Assembly: GCF_001598255.1 (NCBI RefSeq)
Contig: NZ_BCYP01000010.1
Coordinates: 1-64,000 of the forward strand
Reading direction: 5' to 3'
DNA: 64,000 nucleotides
Source: Mitsuaria chitosanitabida ATCC BAA-476 = NBRC 102408
GTDB lineage: Bacteria > Pseudomonadota > Gammaproteobacteria > Burkholderiales > Burkholderiaceae_C
In this document: in pieces, positions 25,640 through 34,665 of the stretch
Layout of the letters: each line of letters starts with the position of its first letter
How positions within the stretch are numbered: the stretch's first letter is position 1
Notes under the pieces: generated by a model
What the model saw: only the letters and a program-made list of their open reading frames with translations
Told to the model about the DNA's origin: nothing
Databases searched by the model: none
Translations under genes and position numbers: made by a program

Positions 25640-27610
25640 TCAGGCCCGCGCCAGCACCTCCCGGATCGCCCGCGTCAGCGTCCCCAGCTCGATGGGCTTG
25701 GCGACGTAGGCCTGGAAGCCGGCCGCCAGGCCTTCCTGCCGGTCCGCGACCATGGCGAAGGCGGTCAGCGCCACCGCCGGCAGCGCCTCCGGGCCGCCGC
25801 CGGGCAGTTGCCGCACCGCGCGGATCAGCGATCGACCGTCCATCTCCGGCATCCCGATGTCCGAGACCAGCAGGTCGAAGCGATCGGGGGCCTCGCGCAG
25901 CAGGTCAAGCGCCTCCCTCGCGCTCGCGGCCACGAACACCTTCGCGCCCAGCCGGCTCAGCGCCACCTGGCCGACATCGCGTGCATCCTCCTCGTCGTCC
26001 ACCAGCAGCACCCGCACGCCCGCCAGGCTGTCCTCCGACAGGTCCACCGGCTCGGTCGAGGGCGGCGGGGGCAGGGCACAGTCCGGCAGCGGTGGCAGGC
26101 GCAGCTCGAAGGTCGCGCCGCCGCCCGGGCCGGGGCTGTCCGCGGCGATCCGGCCCTGATGCAGCGTCGCGATCGCCCGGGCGATGGCCAGCCCCAGACC
26201 CAGCCCGCCGGCCTTGCGCGTCGAGGACCCGTCCTCCTGCCGCAGCCGATCGAAGACATAGGGCAGGAACGCCGGCGAGATGCCGCGCCCCGTGTCCCTG
26301 ACCCGCAGCACCGCGCCGTCCTCGTCCAGCGCCACCTCGACGTCCACGCGGCCGCCGCTCTCGGTGAACTTGATCGCGTTGCCGATCAGGTTGGTCATCA
26401 CCTGCGACAGGCGTTGCGCGTCGCCGGAGACCCACACCGCGTCGGGCGCGCGGCAGTTCAGCGCCACGCCCTTGCCCTGGGCCTCGTGCAGCGCGCCCAG
26501 CACCGACTCCGACGCCAGCGCCGCCAGGTCCAGCGGCGCCGGTTGCAGCACCAGCTTGCCGGCCACCACCGCGCTCATGTCCAGCAGGTCGTTGATCATC
26601 CGCGCCTGCAGCTGGGCGTTGCGGCGGATCACCGCCGCGGCCTTGCCCAGCAGCGGATGGGCGTCGGCGAAGTTGCCAAGGATGTCCGCCCAGCCGGTGA
26701 TCGCGCTCAGCGGCGAGCGCAGCTCGTGCGACAGCACCGCCAGGAACTGGTCCTTGAGCTCGTTGGCGCGCTCCGCCGCCGCCTTGCCCTCGCGCAGCGC
26801 CTGCTGCGCCTCGTAGGCCGGCGTGGCGTCGCGGATGATCTTGGAGTAGCCCGTCAGGTCGCCCGCGGCATTGAAGTGCGGCGTCACCACGCCCTCGGCG
26901 CGGAAGCGCGATCCGTCCCGCCGCATCAGCCAGCGGTCGTCGCGCGCCGCGCCCTGGGTCGAGGCCATCGCCAGCTCGTTCTCCAGCACGTCGGCCGCCC
27001 GGTCCTCCGGCGTCAGCAGGAGCTCCGCCGACAGGCCGCGCACGGCATCCAGCGCGTGGCCGAAGATCGTGCTCGCCGCGCGGTTCCAGTCGCGGATGCG
27101 GCCCTCGGTGTCCAGCAGCACCACCGCGTAATCGTGCAGCGAGTCCACCACCCGCGCATACAGCGCGTCGGCCTCGCGCAGCTGGGCCTCGACCTGGCGC
27201 TGGGCCTCGCGCTGACGCACCTCGCGCAGCGCGCGGTCGATGGCCACGGGGAGCCGCGCCAGCCGGCCCTTCATGACGTAGTCGGTGGCACCGCGCTTGA
27301 GCAGCTCCACCGTGTTCTCCTCGCCGATCACGCCGGACACGAAGATGAAGGGCGTGCCCGGCACCGCGTGCTGCGCGAGCGCAAGCGCCTCCGCGCCGGT
27401 GAAGCCGGGCAGCTGGTAGTCCGACAGGATCAGGTCGAAGCGCTGCGTCTCCAGCGCGCCCAGCAGCCCGGGCTCGTCCTTGACCCAGGTCACCCGCGCG
27501 CGCGGATGGGTGGTCTCGAGCGAGGCCTGCAGCAGCTCGGCATCGAAGGTCGAGTCCTCCAGCAGCAGGATCTCGAGCGGCGGCTCGGGCTCGGACACGC
27601 GTTCAGTCAT
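25640..27610 (-). CDS. hybrid sensor histidine kinase (REC-PAS-HisKA-HATPase-REC)
   Basis: 656 aa, soluble. The N-terminal receiver (about 12-125) has phospho-Asp in FDLILSDYQLPGFTG; PAS at about 145-250 (VDSLHDYAVVLLDTEGRIRD); HisKA with LKDQFLAVLSHELRSPLSAI; HATPase with VMTNLIGNAIKFTESGG and VRDTGRGISPAFLPYVF; C-terminal receiver VRVLLVDDEEDARDVGQVAL with SDIGMPEMDG. No membrane segment, so it takes signals from an upstream phosphodonor or a PAS ligand. It is the third gene of the phytochrome run, 3 bases after the response regulator, and probably takes phosphate from that chain. Confidence 0.9.
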   Translation of the reverse strand: MTERVSEPEPPLEILLLEDSTFDAELLQASLETTHPRARVTWVKDEPGLLGALETQRFDLILSDYQLPGFTGAEALALAQHAVPGTPFIFVSGVIGEENTVELLKRGATDYVMKGRLARLPVAIDRALREVRQREAQRQVEAQLREADALYARVVDSLHDYAVVLLDTEGRIRDWNRAASTIFGHALDAVRGLSAELLLTPEDRAADVLENELAMASTQGAARDDRWLMRRDGSRFRAEGVVTPHFNAAGDLTGYSKIIRDATPAYEAQQALREGKAAAERANELKDQFLAVLSHELRSPLSAITGWADILGNFADAHPLLGKAAAVIRRNAQLQARMINDLLDMSAVVAGKLVLQPAPLDLAALASESVLGALHEAQGKGVALNCRAPDAVWVSGDAQRLSQVMTNLIGNAIKFTESGGRVDVEVALDEDGAVLRVRDTGRGISPAFLPYVFDRLRQEDGSSTRKAGGLGLGLAIARAIATLHQGRIAADSPGPGGGATFELRLPPLPDCALPPPPSTEPVDLSEDSLAGVRVLLVDDEEDARDVGQVALSRLGAKVFVAASAREALDLLREAPDRFDLLVSDIGMPEMDGRSLIRAVRQLPGGGPEALPAVALTAFAMVADRQEGLAAGFQAYVAKPIELGTLTRAIREVLARA

Positions 27611-27613
27611 GGG

Positions 27614-28108
27614 TCATTCGTAGCGTCGCGTGGCGCGCAGCGAGCCCGGTGGCGGCTCGTTGAGCACGGCCCAGAACACGCCCAGGTCGGCGATCGCCGA
27701 GACGAACTGCTGGAAGTCCACCGGCTTGACCACGTAGGCGTTGACGCCCAGTTCGTAGCTCTGCACCACGTCCGACTCCGTCTGCGACGAGGTCAGCATC
27801 ACCACCGGGATGCTCTTGAGCGGCTCGGTGCCGCGCACCGCCTTGAGCACCTCCAGGCCGTTCACCTTGGGCAGCTTCAGGTCCAGCAGGATCACGGCGG
27901 GATTGCCCTCCGAGCGGCCGCCGTGCGCGCCCTCGCGGTTCAGGTAGTCCAGCGCCTCGGCGCCGTCGCGCACCACGACCACCTCGTTGGCCAGCTGGCT
28001 GCGCGCCAGCGCGACCAGGGTGAGCTCCAGGTCGCGGGCGTCGTCCTCGACGAGCAGGATAGGCTTGAGCATGTCGGTGCGGGTCGTGGGTGTCGTCATC
28101 GTCGTCAT
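27614..28108 (-). CDS. Rcp1-type response regulator
   Basis: 164 aa; the ATG at 28108 or the one at 28072 (MLKPILLVEDDARDLE) may be used, and the second fits the family better. Single receiver: acidic pocket VEDDARD, phospho-Asp in VILLDLKLPKVNG, VVMLTSS, and Lys in AYVVKPVDFQQF. The extended form with REGAHGG... between strands is the type that partners with phytochrome kinases (cyanobacterial Rcp1-like). No output domain. Located directly downstream of the phytochrome gene. A run of GTCGTC/GTTG-rich bases fills the gap 28109-28144. Confidence 0.9.
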   Translation of the reverse strand: MTTMTTPTTRTDMLKPILLVEDDARDLELTLVALARSQLANEVVVVRDGAEALDYLNREGAHGGRSEGNPAVILLDLKLPKVNGLEVLKAVRGTEPLKSIPVVMLTSSQTESDVVQSYELGVNAYVVKPVDFQQFVSAIADLGVFWAVLNEPPPGSLRATRRYE

Positions 28109-28144
28109 CGTTGTTGGCGTCGTCTTCGTCCTTGTCGGTGGGGG

Positions 28145-30472
28145 TCAGGCCTTGCGCTCGCCGTCGATCTCGGCCGTCGCCGTCATCGCCGCGTCGCGCA
28201 GCGCGCCATCGAGGGCCGCCTCACCGGACTGGGCCTCCTGCATCTCGCGCGTGGGCAGCGTGAAGCCGAAGCGCGCGCCGTGGTCCGGCGCGCCCCAGGC
28301 CTCGACCTGACCGCCGTGGCGCTCGACGATGCGGCGCACGCTGGCCAGGCCGATGCCGGTGCCCTCGAAGGATTCGGTCTGGTGCAGCCGCTGGAACACG
28401 CCGAACAGCTTGCCCACGTACTTCATCTGGAAGCCCACGCCGTTGTCCGTCACCCGCAGGCCCGCGCCCTGAGGGCCGGCGATGCCTTCGATCTCGATGC
28501 GGGCGGGGTCGCGCGGCCGCGTGTACTTCACGGCGTTGCCGATGAGGTTGCGCACGGCCACCTGCAGCAGCACCGGATCGCCCCACAGCGCCGGCAGCGG
28601 CCGCTGGACGCGCCATTCGATGCGGCGGTCCTGGAGCTGGGTGTTCTGCTCGTCGATCAGGTCGTCGACGAGGTGCTCGGTGTGGATGGCGGACGGCTTG
28701 AGCGCCGAGCGCCCCATGCGCGAGAAGTCCAGCAGCGCGTCCACGAGCTGGCCCGCATGGGCCGAGGCCTCCTTCACATGGGCCAGATAGCGGCGCGAAC
28801 GCTCGGAGAGGCCGGCGCCTTCCATCTCCAGCACCAGGTCGACGAAGCCGGCGATGTGGCGCATGGGGGCGCGCAGGTCATGGGACACGGTGTAGGAGAA
28901 GGCTTCCAGCTCCTTGTTGACGCGGCCCAGCTCCATCGCCACCTCGGCCATCTCCTCGGCGCGGCGCAGCACGATGCCGATCAGCGCCTGGCGCAGTTCC
29001 TGCACCGCGTTGACCTCGCCGGGCGTCCAGGGCAGGGAGCGGCCGCCGACCTGTTCCCGCCAGCTGTCGAAGCTGAGCCGCGGATGCAGGCGCTGGCGCG
29101 CGTCGGCGGCGAGCTCCTTGCGCGGATCGCCGGCCCACACGATGGTCTGCACGATCTCCGGCCGGAACCACACGATGTAGTGGCGGTGCAGCTTGGAGAT
29201 CGAGATCGCCAGCAGGCCCGCGGTCGTGCCGAGCTCGGCGGCCAGCGCCGGCGCCTCCAGGGGCAGCCGGTCGCCGTGCCAGACCTCGTCGATGCGGTTG
29301 CCCAGCCACTGGCCCAGCTGGACCAGCGTGCCGTGGGACGGGGTCTCGCCCACCGACCAGCATTGGTCGTTGAGGATCACCGCGGCGCCCGTCGCGCGGC
29401 CCAGGCGCAGCAGCGGGCCGGGCTCGTCCATCAGGCGCTGCAGCGTCGCGTCGCTGTCCGCCAGGTGGGCGACGATGGCCAGCGTCAGCTGCCGCAGGCG
29501 CAGCTGCTCGGTGACCTGCTCGTTCTCCTCCTTGGCCTCGATCTGCAGCGACAGCAGCTGGCCCAGGTGCTCGCAGGCCATGCGGGTCTGCCACGACAGG
29601 TGCCGGGGGGCGTGGTCGTGGCAGGACACCAGGCCCCACAGCCGGCCGCCGACCATGATGGACACCGACATCGAGGCCAGCGTCCCCATGTTGCGCATGT
29701 ACTCGAGGTGCACCGGCGACACGCTGCGCAGCGCGGCCTGGGAGAGGTCGAGCGCCGTGCCGTCGCGGCCGTCGACGAAGCGCACGGGGACCGGCTGGTA
29801 GTGCGCGTCGGCGATCAGCCGGATGTGGTTGACGCGGTAGAGCTCGCGCGCCTGGGGCGGGATGTCCGCGGCGGGGAAGTGGTGGCCGGCGTAGCTGGCG
29901 TAGCCGCGGTCCAGGACCTCGGCCAGCACCTCGCCGTGGCCGTCGGCGTCGAAGCGGTAGGCCAGGCAGCGGCCGAATCCGGTGAGCCGCTTCATCTCGG
30001 CGACCACGACGCGGCAGAGCTCGTCCACCGCGCTGGTGCGCTGCATCAGGGGCACGAGGTGACGCGCCAGGCTGTAGATCGGGGCGCGGGTGCCGGCGTC
30101 GGCGGCGTCCGGGAGCTCGGGTTCCAGCTCGACATAGACGAGGTCGCCGAGGCGGTGACCGGTCGCATGGAGCCGGCGGCCGCCAAGTGCCAGCGGCCCG
30201 CAGGACACCGGCCCCTCGCCGTCGCGCAGGGCGTGGCGCGTGTCGAGCACCGGGCCCAGCGCGTCCTCGATGTAGGCGGCGAGCAGGCCGTCCGGCGCGT
30301 CGAGCAGGGCGGCCCAGTTCTCGCTGCGGGCTGTCAGGCGACCCTCGCGCAGGTCGAAGACCGCCAGCCAGCCATGGGGCTGGATCGCGCCGGGAATGCG
30401 GATCGGCTCGCTGGCGCAATGGGCCAACTGGGCGTCGGACAGCGAGGAGACGGGCGGCGGCGTCTGCGTCAT
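28145..30472 (-). CDS. bphP: bacteriophytochrome histidine kinase
   Basis: 775 aa from the ATG at 30472. N-terminal PAS with the biliverdin-attaching cysteine (Cys19) in AHCASEPIRIPGAIQPHGWL; GAF with a HHFPAADIPPQARELYRVNH segment equivalent to the PASDIP motif; PHY domain; HisKA (LEAFSYTVSHDLRAPMRHIA); HATPase (VRNLIGNAVKYT, VTDNGVGFQMKYVGKLFGVF). It should switch between red- and far-red-absorbing states and phosphorylate the regulators beside it. The residues for chromophore binding look intact, but no haem oxygenase gene is in the window, so biliverdin must come from elsewhere. Divergent from another receiver protein at 30645. Confidence 0.93.
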   Translation of the reverse strand: MTQTPPPVSSLSDAQLAHCASEPIRIPGAIQPHGWLAVFDLREGRLTARSENWAALLDAPDGLLAAYIEDALGPVLDTRHALRDGEGPVSCGPLALGGRRLHATGHRLGDLVYVELEPELPDAADAGTRAPIYSLARHLVPLMQRTSAVDELCRVVVAEMKRLTGFGRCLAYRFDADGHGEVLAEVLDRGYASYAGHHFPAADIPPQARELYRVNHIRLIADAHYQPVPVRFVDGRDGTALDLSQAALRSVSPVHLEYMRNMGTLASMSVSIMVGGRLWGLVSCHDHAPRHLSWQTRMACEHLGQLLSLQIEAKEENEQVTEQLRLRQLTLAIVAHLADSDATLQRLMDEPGPLLRLGRATGAAVILNDQCWSVGETPSHGTLVQLGQWLGNRIDEVWHGDRLPLEAPALAAELGTTAGLLAISISKLHRHYIVWFRPEIVQTIVWAGDPRKELAADARQRLHPRLSFDSWREQVGGRSLPWTPGEVNAVQELRQALIGIVLRRAEEMAEVAMELGRVNKELEAFSYTVSHDLRAPMRHIAGFVDLVLEMEGAGLSERSRRYLAHVKEASAHAGQLVDALLDFSRMGRSALKPSAIHTEHLVDDLIDEQNTQLQDRRIEWRVQRPLPALWGDPVLLQVAVRNLIGNAVKYTRPRDPARIEIEGIAGPQGAGLRVTDNGVGFQMKYVGKLFGVFQRLHQTESFEGTGIGLASVRRIVERHGGQVEAWGAPDHGARFGFTLPTREMQEAQSGEAALDGALRDAAMTATAEIDGERKA

Positions 30473-30644
30473 GGACAAGGGCGGGGCGAGGAGCGGCAAG
30501 TGGAGGGGATCGTCGCCCGGGCAAATGCCGTTCCCGGGGGATGATGCGGGCTCGCAGACGGGCGGTGGGAGCGGGATTTGCCGAACCGTCCCGATGCCCG
30601 TCCCCCGTGGACGCCCCCTTGGACCTCTTGCCGCAGGGTTTGCC

Positions 30645-31004
30645 ATGCCGCACGCCGTCATCGTCGACGACAACCTCGAATCCAGCGAGACGCTGGCCAT
30701 CCTCCTGGAAATGGAGGGCTACTCCGCCGCCACGGCGGCCTCGCTCCGCGACGCCCGCCAGCAGATCGCGGACCATCGGCCCGACGTCATGGTGCTCGAC
30801 CGGGCGCTGCCGGACGGGCAGGGGATGGACTTCATCGTGGAGGCGTTGAAGGGCGGGCCGATGACGGTGGTCATGCTCACGGGGACCTCGGATCCGGGGG
30901 ACGCGGCGGAAGCGATCCGGCGGGGGGCGGCGGCCTACCTGGTGAAGCCGGCGACGATCGATCAGCTCAAGGCGGTGCTGGATCGGGCGCCGTTGTCGGC
31001 GTAG
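30645..31004 (+). CDS. single-domain response regulator
   Basis: 119 aa, receiver only: VIVDDNLESSET (acidic pocket), phospho-Asp in DVMVLDRALPDGQG, VVMLTGTSDP, Lys in AYLVKPATIDQL. Divergently placed from bphP with a shared 172-base intergenic region, so joint control is plausible. The ATG at 30645 begins exactly at the receiver. Its 3' end runs into a pair of inverted REP-like elements. Confidence 0.9.
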   Translation: MPHAVIVDDNLESSETLAILLEMEGYSAATAASLRDARQQIADHRPDVMVLDRALPDGQGMDFIVEALKGGPMTVVMLTGTSDPGDAAEAIRRGAAAYLVKPATIDQLKAVLDRAPLSA

Positions 31005-31018
31005 GGGTGGGGAGGGGC

Positions 31019-31150
31019 CCGAAGACCCTCACCCCAACCCTCTCCCGCAAGCGGGAGAGGGGGCACACCGCGCACTGTCAATCGCGGGGGCGCGGTCCCT
31101 GTGCGCTCCCTCTCCCGCTTGCGGGAGAGGGCAGGGGTGAGGGTCTTCGG
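31019..31150. repeat. inverted pair of REP-like elements
   Basis: Left copy 31021-31062 (GAAGACCCTCACCCCAACC.., stem CCCTCTCCCGCaaGCGGGAGAGGG) and right copy about 31106-31150 in reverse orientation, ending GGGGTGAGGGTCTTCGG. The two can pair over more than 40 bases. They lie between the convergent 3' ends of the response regulator (30645-31004) and the sigma-54 activator (31177-32517), where they may serve as a two-way terminator. Confidence 0.8.
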
Positions 31151-31176
31151 CCTCCGCAGGCCTCGGTCCCGTGTTC

Positions 31177-32517
31177 TCAGCGGAACTCGTCCAGCTGAAT
31201 CCCGTGACGGTGGAGCTTGTCGTACAGCGTCTTGCGTGGCGTCCCCAGCAATTCCATCGCGGCGGGGACCTTGCCGCCCGAGCGGCGCAGCGCCTGCTCG
31301 ATCAGCGCCTTCTCGACCATCTCCATCTGGCGAGCCAGCCCCAGCGTCGGCACGGCCTGCAGCGCCTCGCTGCTGTCCAGGTCGTCCAGCGCCAGCACGA
31401 AGCGGTCCGCGGCGTTGCGGATCTCCCGGACGTTGCCCGGCCAGTCATGCGCCATCAACTCGCGCAGCTTCTCCGGCGTCAGCTCCGGTGCCTCGCGCTC
31501 GTAGCGCTTGCAGGCCTGCGCGACGAAGTGCTCGAACAGCAGCGGAATGTCCTCGCGCCGCTCCCGCAGCGGGGGCAGCGTCAGGGTCGCGATGTTCAGG
31601 CGGTAGTAGAGGTCGCTGCGGAACTGGCCGCGCTCGCCCAGCTCCTTCAGGTCGGCCTTGCTCGCGGCGATGAAGCGCACGTTGATCGGCTGTTCCTCGT
31701 TCGAGCCCAGGCGCTCGACGCGACGCTCCTGCAGCACGCGCAGCAGCTTGATCTGCAGCGGGATCGGCATGGTCTCGATCTCGTCGAGCAGCAGCGTGCC
31801 GCCGTTGGCGTGCTCCAGCTTGCCGATGCGGCGCTTGCCCGCCGAGGTGAACGCGCCGGACTCGTGACCGAAAAGCTCGCTCTCGAAAAGCGCCTCGGGC
31901 AGACCGCCGCAGTTGATCGCCACGAAGTGGCGGTCGCGGCGCGGGCTCTGGTCGTGCAGGCAGCGGGCGACCAGCTCCTTGCCGGTCCCCGTCTCGCCCA
32001 GGATCATCACGTCGGCCGAGGTCGACGCCAGGTTCAGCACCTGGCGACGCAGCTGCTGCATCGAGGCCGACTTGCCCAGCAGCGCGGCCTCGATGCCGCT
32101 GGCCGCCTGCAGCTGCGAGCGCAGCTCGTCCGCCGAATGGCGCAGCATCCGCAGGTCCAGCGCGCGGCGCGTCGTGTCCAGCAGGCGCTCGGGCGCGAAA
32201 GGCTTCTCGATGAAGTCGTAGGCGCCGGTGCGCATGGCCTGCACCGCCATCTGCACGTCGCCGTGCGCGGTGATCAGGATCACCGGGATGCCGGGATCCG
32301 TGCTCTGCACGTGCGCCAGCAGCGCGCGGCCGTCCATGCCGGGCAGCCGCACGTCGGTGATCAGGATCACCTGCGCGCCGGGCTGCAGATGCGGCAGCGC
32401 CTCCTCCGCCGTGCGGCACGGCACCACGCTCAAGCCCTCGAGCTCCAGCGTCTGGGTCAGGCTGACCCGCACCGGCAGGTCGTCCTCGACGAACACGACC
32501 TTGTAGCCCTCAAACAT
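31177..32517 (-). CDS. DctD-like sigma-54-dependent response regulator
   Basis: 446 aa. Receiver at about 1-120 (VVFVEDDLPVRVSLTQTLEL, phospho-Asp in ILITDVRLPGMDG), AAA+ domain at about 145-375 (Walker A GETGTGKELVARCLH, Walker B GGTLLLDEIETMP, arginine finger region FRSDLYYRL), and a Fis-type HTH (GKVPAAMELLGTPRKTLYDK). The sigma-54 contact loop reads GAFTSA instead of the usual GAFTGA. It overlaps the kinase gene by 8 bases. By family it answers C4-dicarboxylates or other organic acids; here the divergent neighbour with a perfect sigma-54 promoter is a Liv-type ABC transporter, which I infer is its target. Confidence 0.92.
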   Translation of the reverse strand: MFEGYKVVFVEDDLPVRVSLTQTLELEGLSVVPCRTAEEALPHLQPGAQVILITDVRLPGMDGRALLAHVQSTDPGIPVILITAHGDVQMAVQAMRTGAYDFIEKPFAPERLLDTTRRALDLRMLRHSADELRSQLQAASGIEAALLGKSASMQQLRRQVLNLASTSADVMILGETGTGKELVARCLHDQSPRRDRHFVAINCGGLPEALFESELFGHESGAFTSAGKRRIGKLEHANGGTLLLDEIETMPIPLQIKLLRVLQERRVERLGSNEEQPINVRFIAASKADLKELGERGQFRSDLYYRLNIATLTLPPLRERREDIPLLFEHFVAQACKRYEREAPELTPEKLRELMAHDWPGNVREIRNAADRFVLALDDLDSSEALQAVPTLGLARQMEMVEKALIEQALRRSGGKVPAAMELLGTPRKTLYDKLHRHGIQLDEFR

Positions 32518-34384
32518 ACTGACCCTCCTCGGCCTGCCAGGTCTCGACCGCGAGGTCGAACTCGAAACTCATGCCCTGATCGAGCCGGTGCGCCCGCAAG
32601 GCGCCGCCGAACTCGTGAACGATCTTCGACGAGATCACCAGTCCCAACCCCAGACCCTCGCCCGCGGGCTTGGTCGTGAAGAAGGGCTCGAAGAGGCGAG
32701 GCAGCAAGGCCTCGCCCAAGCCCGGTCCGCTGTCCTGGACCTGCACCAGCACGCGCTGGCCGTCCTCCAGCGGCACCGCCGCCACGCGCAGGCGCCGCTC
32801 GGCGCCGTCGTGCGGCGGCTCCGACGCGATCGCGTCGATGGCGTTGGCGAACAGGTTCACCAGCACCTGCTCCAGCCGGTTGGACTCGGCCCGCACCCGC
32901 AGCCCCTCGGGCACCTCGACCTCGAAGCGCAGGTCCAGCGCGCGGGTCCGGTGCTCCAGCAGCAGCTTGGCGTTGTTGACGCAGCTCAGCAGCGACACGG
33001 CCATGCTCACCCGCTCCGCCTTGCGGGCGAAGCTCTTGAGCTGGCGCGTGATCTGCCCCATGCGTTCGACCATCTCGTCCATCGTCTGCAGGTTGTCCGC
33101 GACCGCTTGCGTGCGGCCGGCCTCCAGCAACCTTTGCGAATTCCGTGCCAGCGCGCGCAAGGCGGTCAGCGGCTGATTCACTTCGTGCGACAGACCGGCC
33201 GACATCTGCCCCAGCACCGCCAGCTTGCTGGTCTGCAGCAGCTCGCCCTCGGCCTGTTCGCGCTGCGCGATCTGCTCCAGCAGCTCCTCGTTGGTCTGGC
33301 GCAGCTCGGCCGTGCGCTCGTCCACCGTGCGCTCGAGCTGGGCGTGCGCGTCCTGCAACTGGCCCTTGGCGTGGAAGAGCTGCCGCAGCGCCCGCCGCCG
33401 CGAGGCCAGGTACAGCAGCAGCATGCCGATGGCCGCGCCGAAGGCCGCGCCGCTCCAGGCGGCGAGCCGCGCCTGGCGCCGCACCTCGGACAGGTCGGAC
33501 AGCGCCAGCAGCCGCAGGCCCAGCGGCAGCAGCTGCCGCTCCTGCGCCAGCAGCGTGGCGCTGGCGGGGGCGGGCGCCCGCACCAGCAGGCTGTTGTAGG
33601 CCTCCAGCGCGCCGGGCAGGCCCAGGTCCGGACCCACCTTGGGGTAGCGCGCGCTGGCCTGCAGCCGGTCGCGCTCGGCCGCGTCGGCGTGGTTGAGCAC
33701 CGCGTAGCGCCAGTCCTCCACCGAGCTCATGATCACCACGCCCTGGTCGTCCGACACCAGGATGCGCTCCCCCTGCGAGCGCAGCCCCAGGTCCACCCAG
33801 GTCGCCTCCAGCGGGGCGAGGTTGAGCTTGACCACGATCACGCCCTGCAGGGTCTGGTTGCGGCGCAACGGATGCAGCAGGAAGAAGTTGGTGCTGCCGG
33901 TGGCGCCGGCCTGGCCCGCGTCGGCGGCGAAGAAGTGGTGGCGGTCCTGCGCGATCGCCTGCTGCAGGCGCAGCGGCGGGGTCAGCGGCTCGCTGGACGC
34001 CAGCACGCGGCCCTCGGGGTCGGCGACGAAGATCTGGGTCGTGCCCGCCCGGACGTTCACCCGCGCCAGCGCCAGGCTGGCGGCCCGCCGCAGCGACTCG
34101 TCCTCGGGCTGCTCCATCAGCCGGGTGACGCTGTCGTCGATGGCCAACAGGCTGGGCAGGTAGGCGTGGCGGCCCAGCTCGGTCTGCAGGTTGGAGGCGT
34201 AGAGCTCCAGCCGCTCCGTCGCCAGCGCGCTGAGCTGGTCCAGGCTGGCGCGCTCGCTCAACCGGTGGCCCAGCAGCAGGCCGGCCAGCATCAGCACCCC
34301 GGTGAGATACAGGTAGAAGCTGGGCCGGCCGAGTTGTTGCGTCAGCCGCTGCTGCAGGGTGGGGGTGGGGGCTGCCGAATCCAT
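32510..34384 (-). CDS. DctB-like membrane sensor histidine kinase
   Basis: 624 aa from the ATG at 34384. An N-terminal helix (FYLYLTGVLMLAGLLLG), a periplasmic double-PDC-type sensor (about 60-290), a second helix (AAWSGAAFGAAIGMLLLYLA), a coiled coil (LQDAHAQLERTVDERTAELR), HisKA with SAGLSHEVNQPLTALRALAR, and HATPase with LVNLFANAIDAI and VQDSGPGLGEALLPRLFEPF. This is the DctB plan. In relatives the periplasmic part senses C4-dicarboxylates or amino acids; the ligand here is unknown. It phosphorylates the overlapping DctD-like regulator. Confidence 0.92.
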   Translation of the reverse strand: MDSAAPTPTLQQRLTQQLGRPSFYLYLTGVLMLAGLLLGHRLSERASLDQLSALATERLELYASNLQTELGRHAYLPSLLAIDDSVTRLMEQPEDESLRRAASLALARVNVRAGTTQIFVADPEGRVLASSEPLTPPLRLQQAIAQDRHHFFAADAGQAGATGSTNFFLLHPLRRNQTLQGVIVVKLNLAPLEATWVDLGLRSQGERILVSDDQGVVIMSSVEDWRYAVLNHADAAERDRLQASARYPKVGPDLGLPGALEAYNSLLVRAPAPASATLLAQERQLLPLGLRLLALSDLSEVRRQARLAAWSGAAFGAAIGMLLLYLASRRRALRQLFHAKGQLQDAHAQLERTVDERTAELRQTNEELLEQIAQREQAEGELLQTSKLAVLGQMSAGLSHEVNQPLTALRALARNSQRLLEAGRTQAVADNLQTMDEMVERMGQITRQLKSFARKAERVSMAVSLLSCVNNAKLLLEHRTRALDLRFEVEVPEGLRVRAESNRLEQVLVNLFANAIDAIASEPPHDGAERRLRVAAVPLEDGQRVLVQVQDSGPGLGEALLPRLFEPFFTTKPAGEGLGLGLVISSKIVHEFGGALRAHRLDQGMSFEFDLAVETWQAEEGQYV

Positions 34385-34418
34385 GGGGGGCGAAAAACGA
34401 CGCCTAGTGTGCCCAAGT

Positions 34419-34434
34419 TGGCACGGGCGGTGCA
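34419..34434 (+). promoter_or_regulatory. second sigma-54-like site
   Basis: TGGCACG-N4-GTGCA has GG and GC exactly 12 bases apart, one mismatch from consensus (TTGCA). It lies upstream of the UAS dyad on the same strand as livH. It may be an alternative promoter or a decoy; nothing obvious would be gained by starting here. Confidence 0.4.
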
Positions 34435-34492
34435 TGGCACGCCCCCGTTTTTTCTCCTCTGGCGACTATTCGCCCGGCTGGCTAGGCGGTTT

Positions 34493-34508
34493 GTGCGGAT
34501 TTCCGCAC
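34493..34508. promoter_or_regulatory. upstream activator dyad (DctD-type UAS)
   Basis: GTGCGGATTTCCGCAC: perfect 7-base arms around TT. It is centred about 97 bases before the -24 element of the sigma-54 promoter, a usual enhancer distance. A weaker tandem dyad CGGAC-gct-GTCCG follows at 34542-34554, about 47 bases away. The sequence resembles what I recall of DctD-family binding sites, which also occur as tandem pairs. Confidence 0.65.
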
Positions 34509-34596
34509 CCCGTTGCGTGGCCGAGACTGGAAGCACAGTGCCGGACGCTGTCCGCGAAGCGTGACACGTCGGTGAATACCCTCGAAACGAGCGGGC

Positions 34597-34612
34597 TGGC
34601 ACGGGGGTTGCA
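34597..34612 (+). promoter_or_regulatory. sigma-54 promoter of livHMGF
   Basis: TGGCACG-N4-TTGCA is an exact match to the -24/-12 consensus, with GG at 34598-34599 and GC at 34610-34611. Start of transcription is expected near 34623, about 43 bases before the livH ATG. Together with the dyads upstream and the DctD-like activator divergently encoded, this is strong evidence of sigma-54 control. Confidence 0.85.
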
Positions 34613-34665
34613 CCCCTCGGCCCGTCACGCGGCGCAAGCCGTGTCCAACAACATGCTGGGGCCCT

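Noticed and set aside
31177-34384. NtrB/NtrC pair
   Set aside because: The kinase has a large periplasmic sensor and two membrane helices, which NtrB lacks; DctB/DctD fits.
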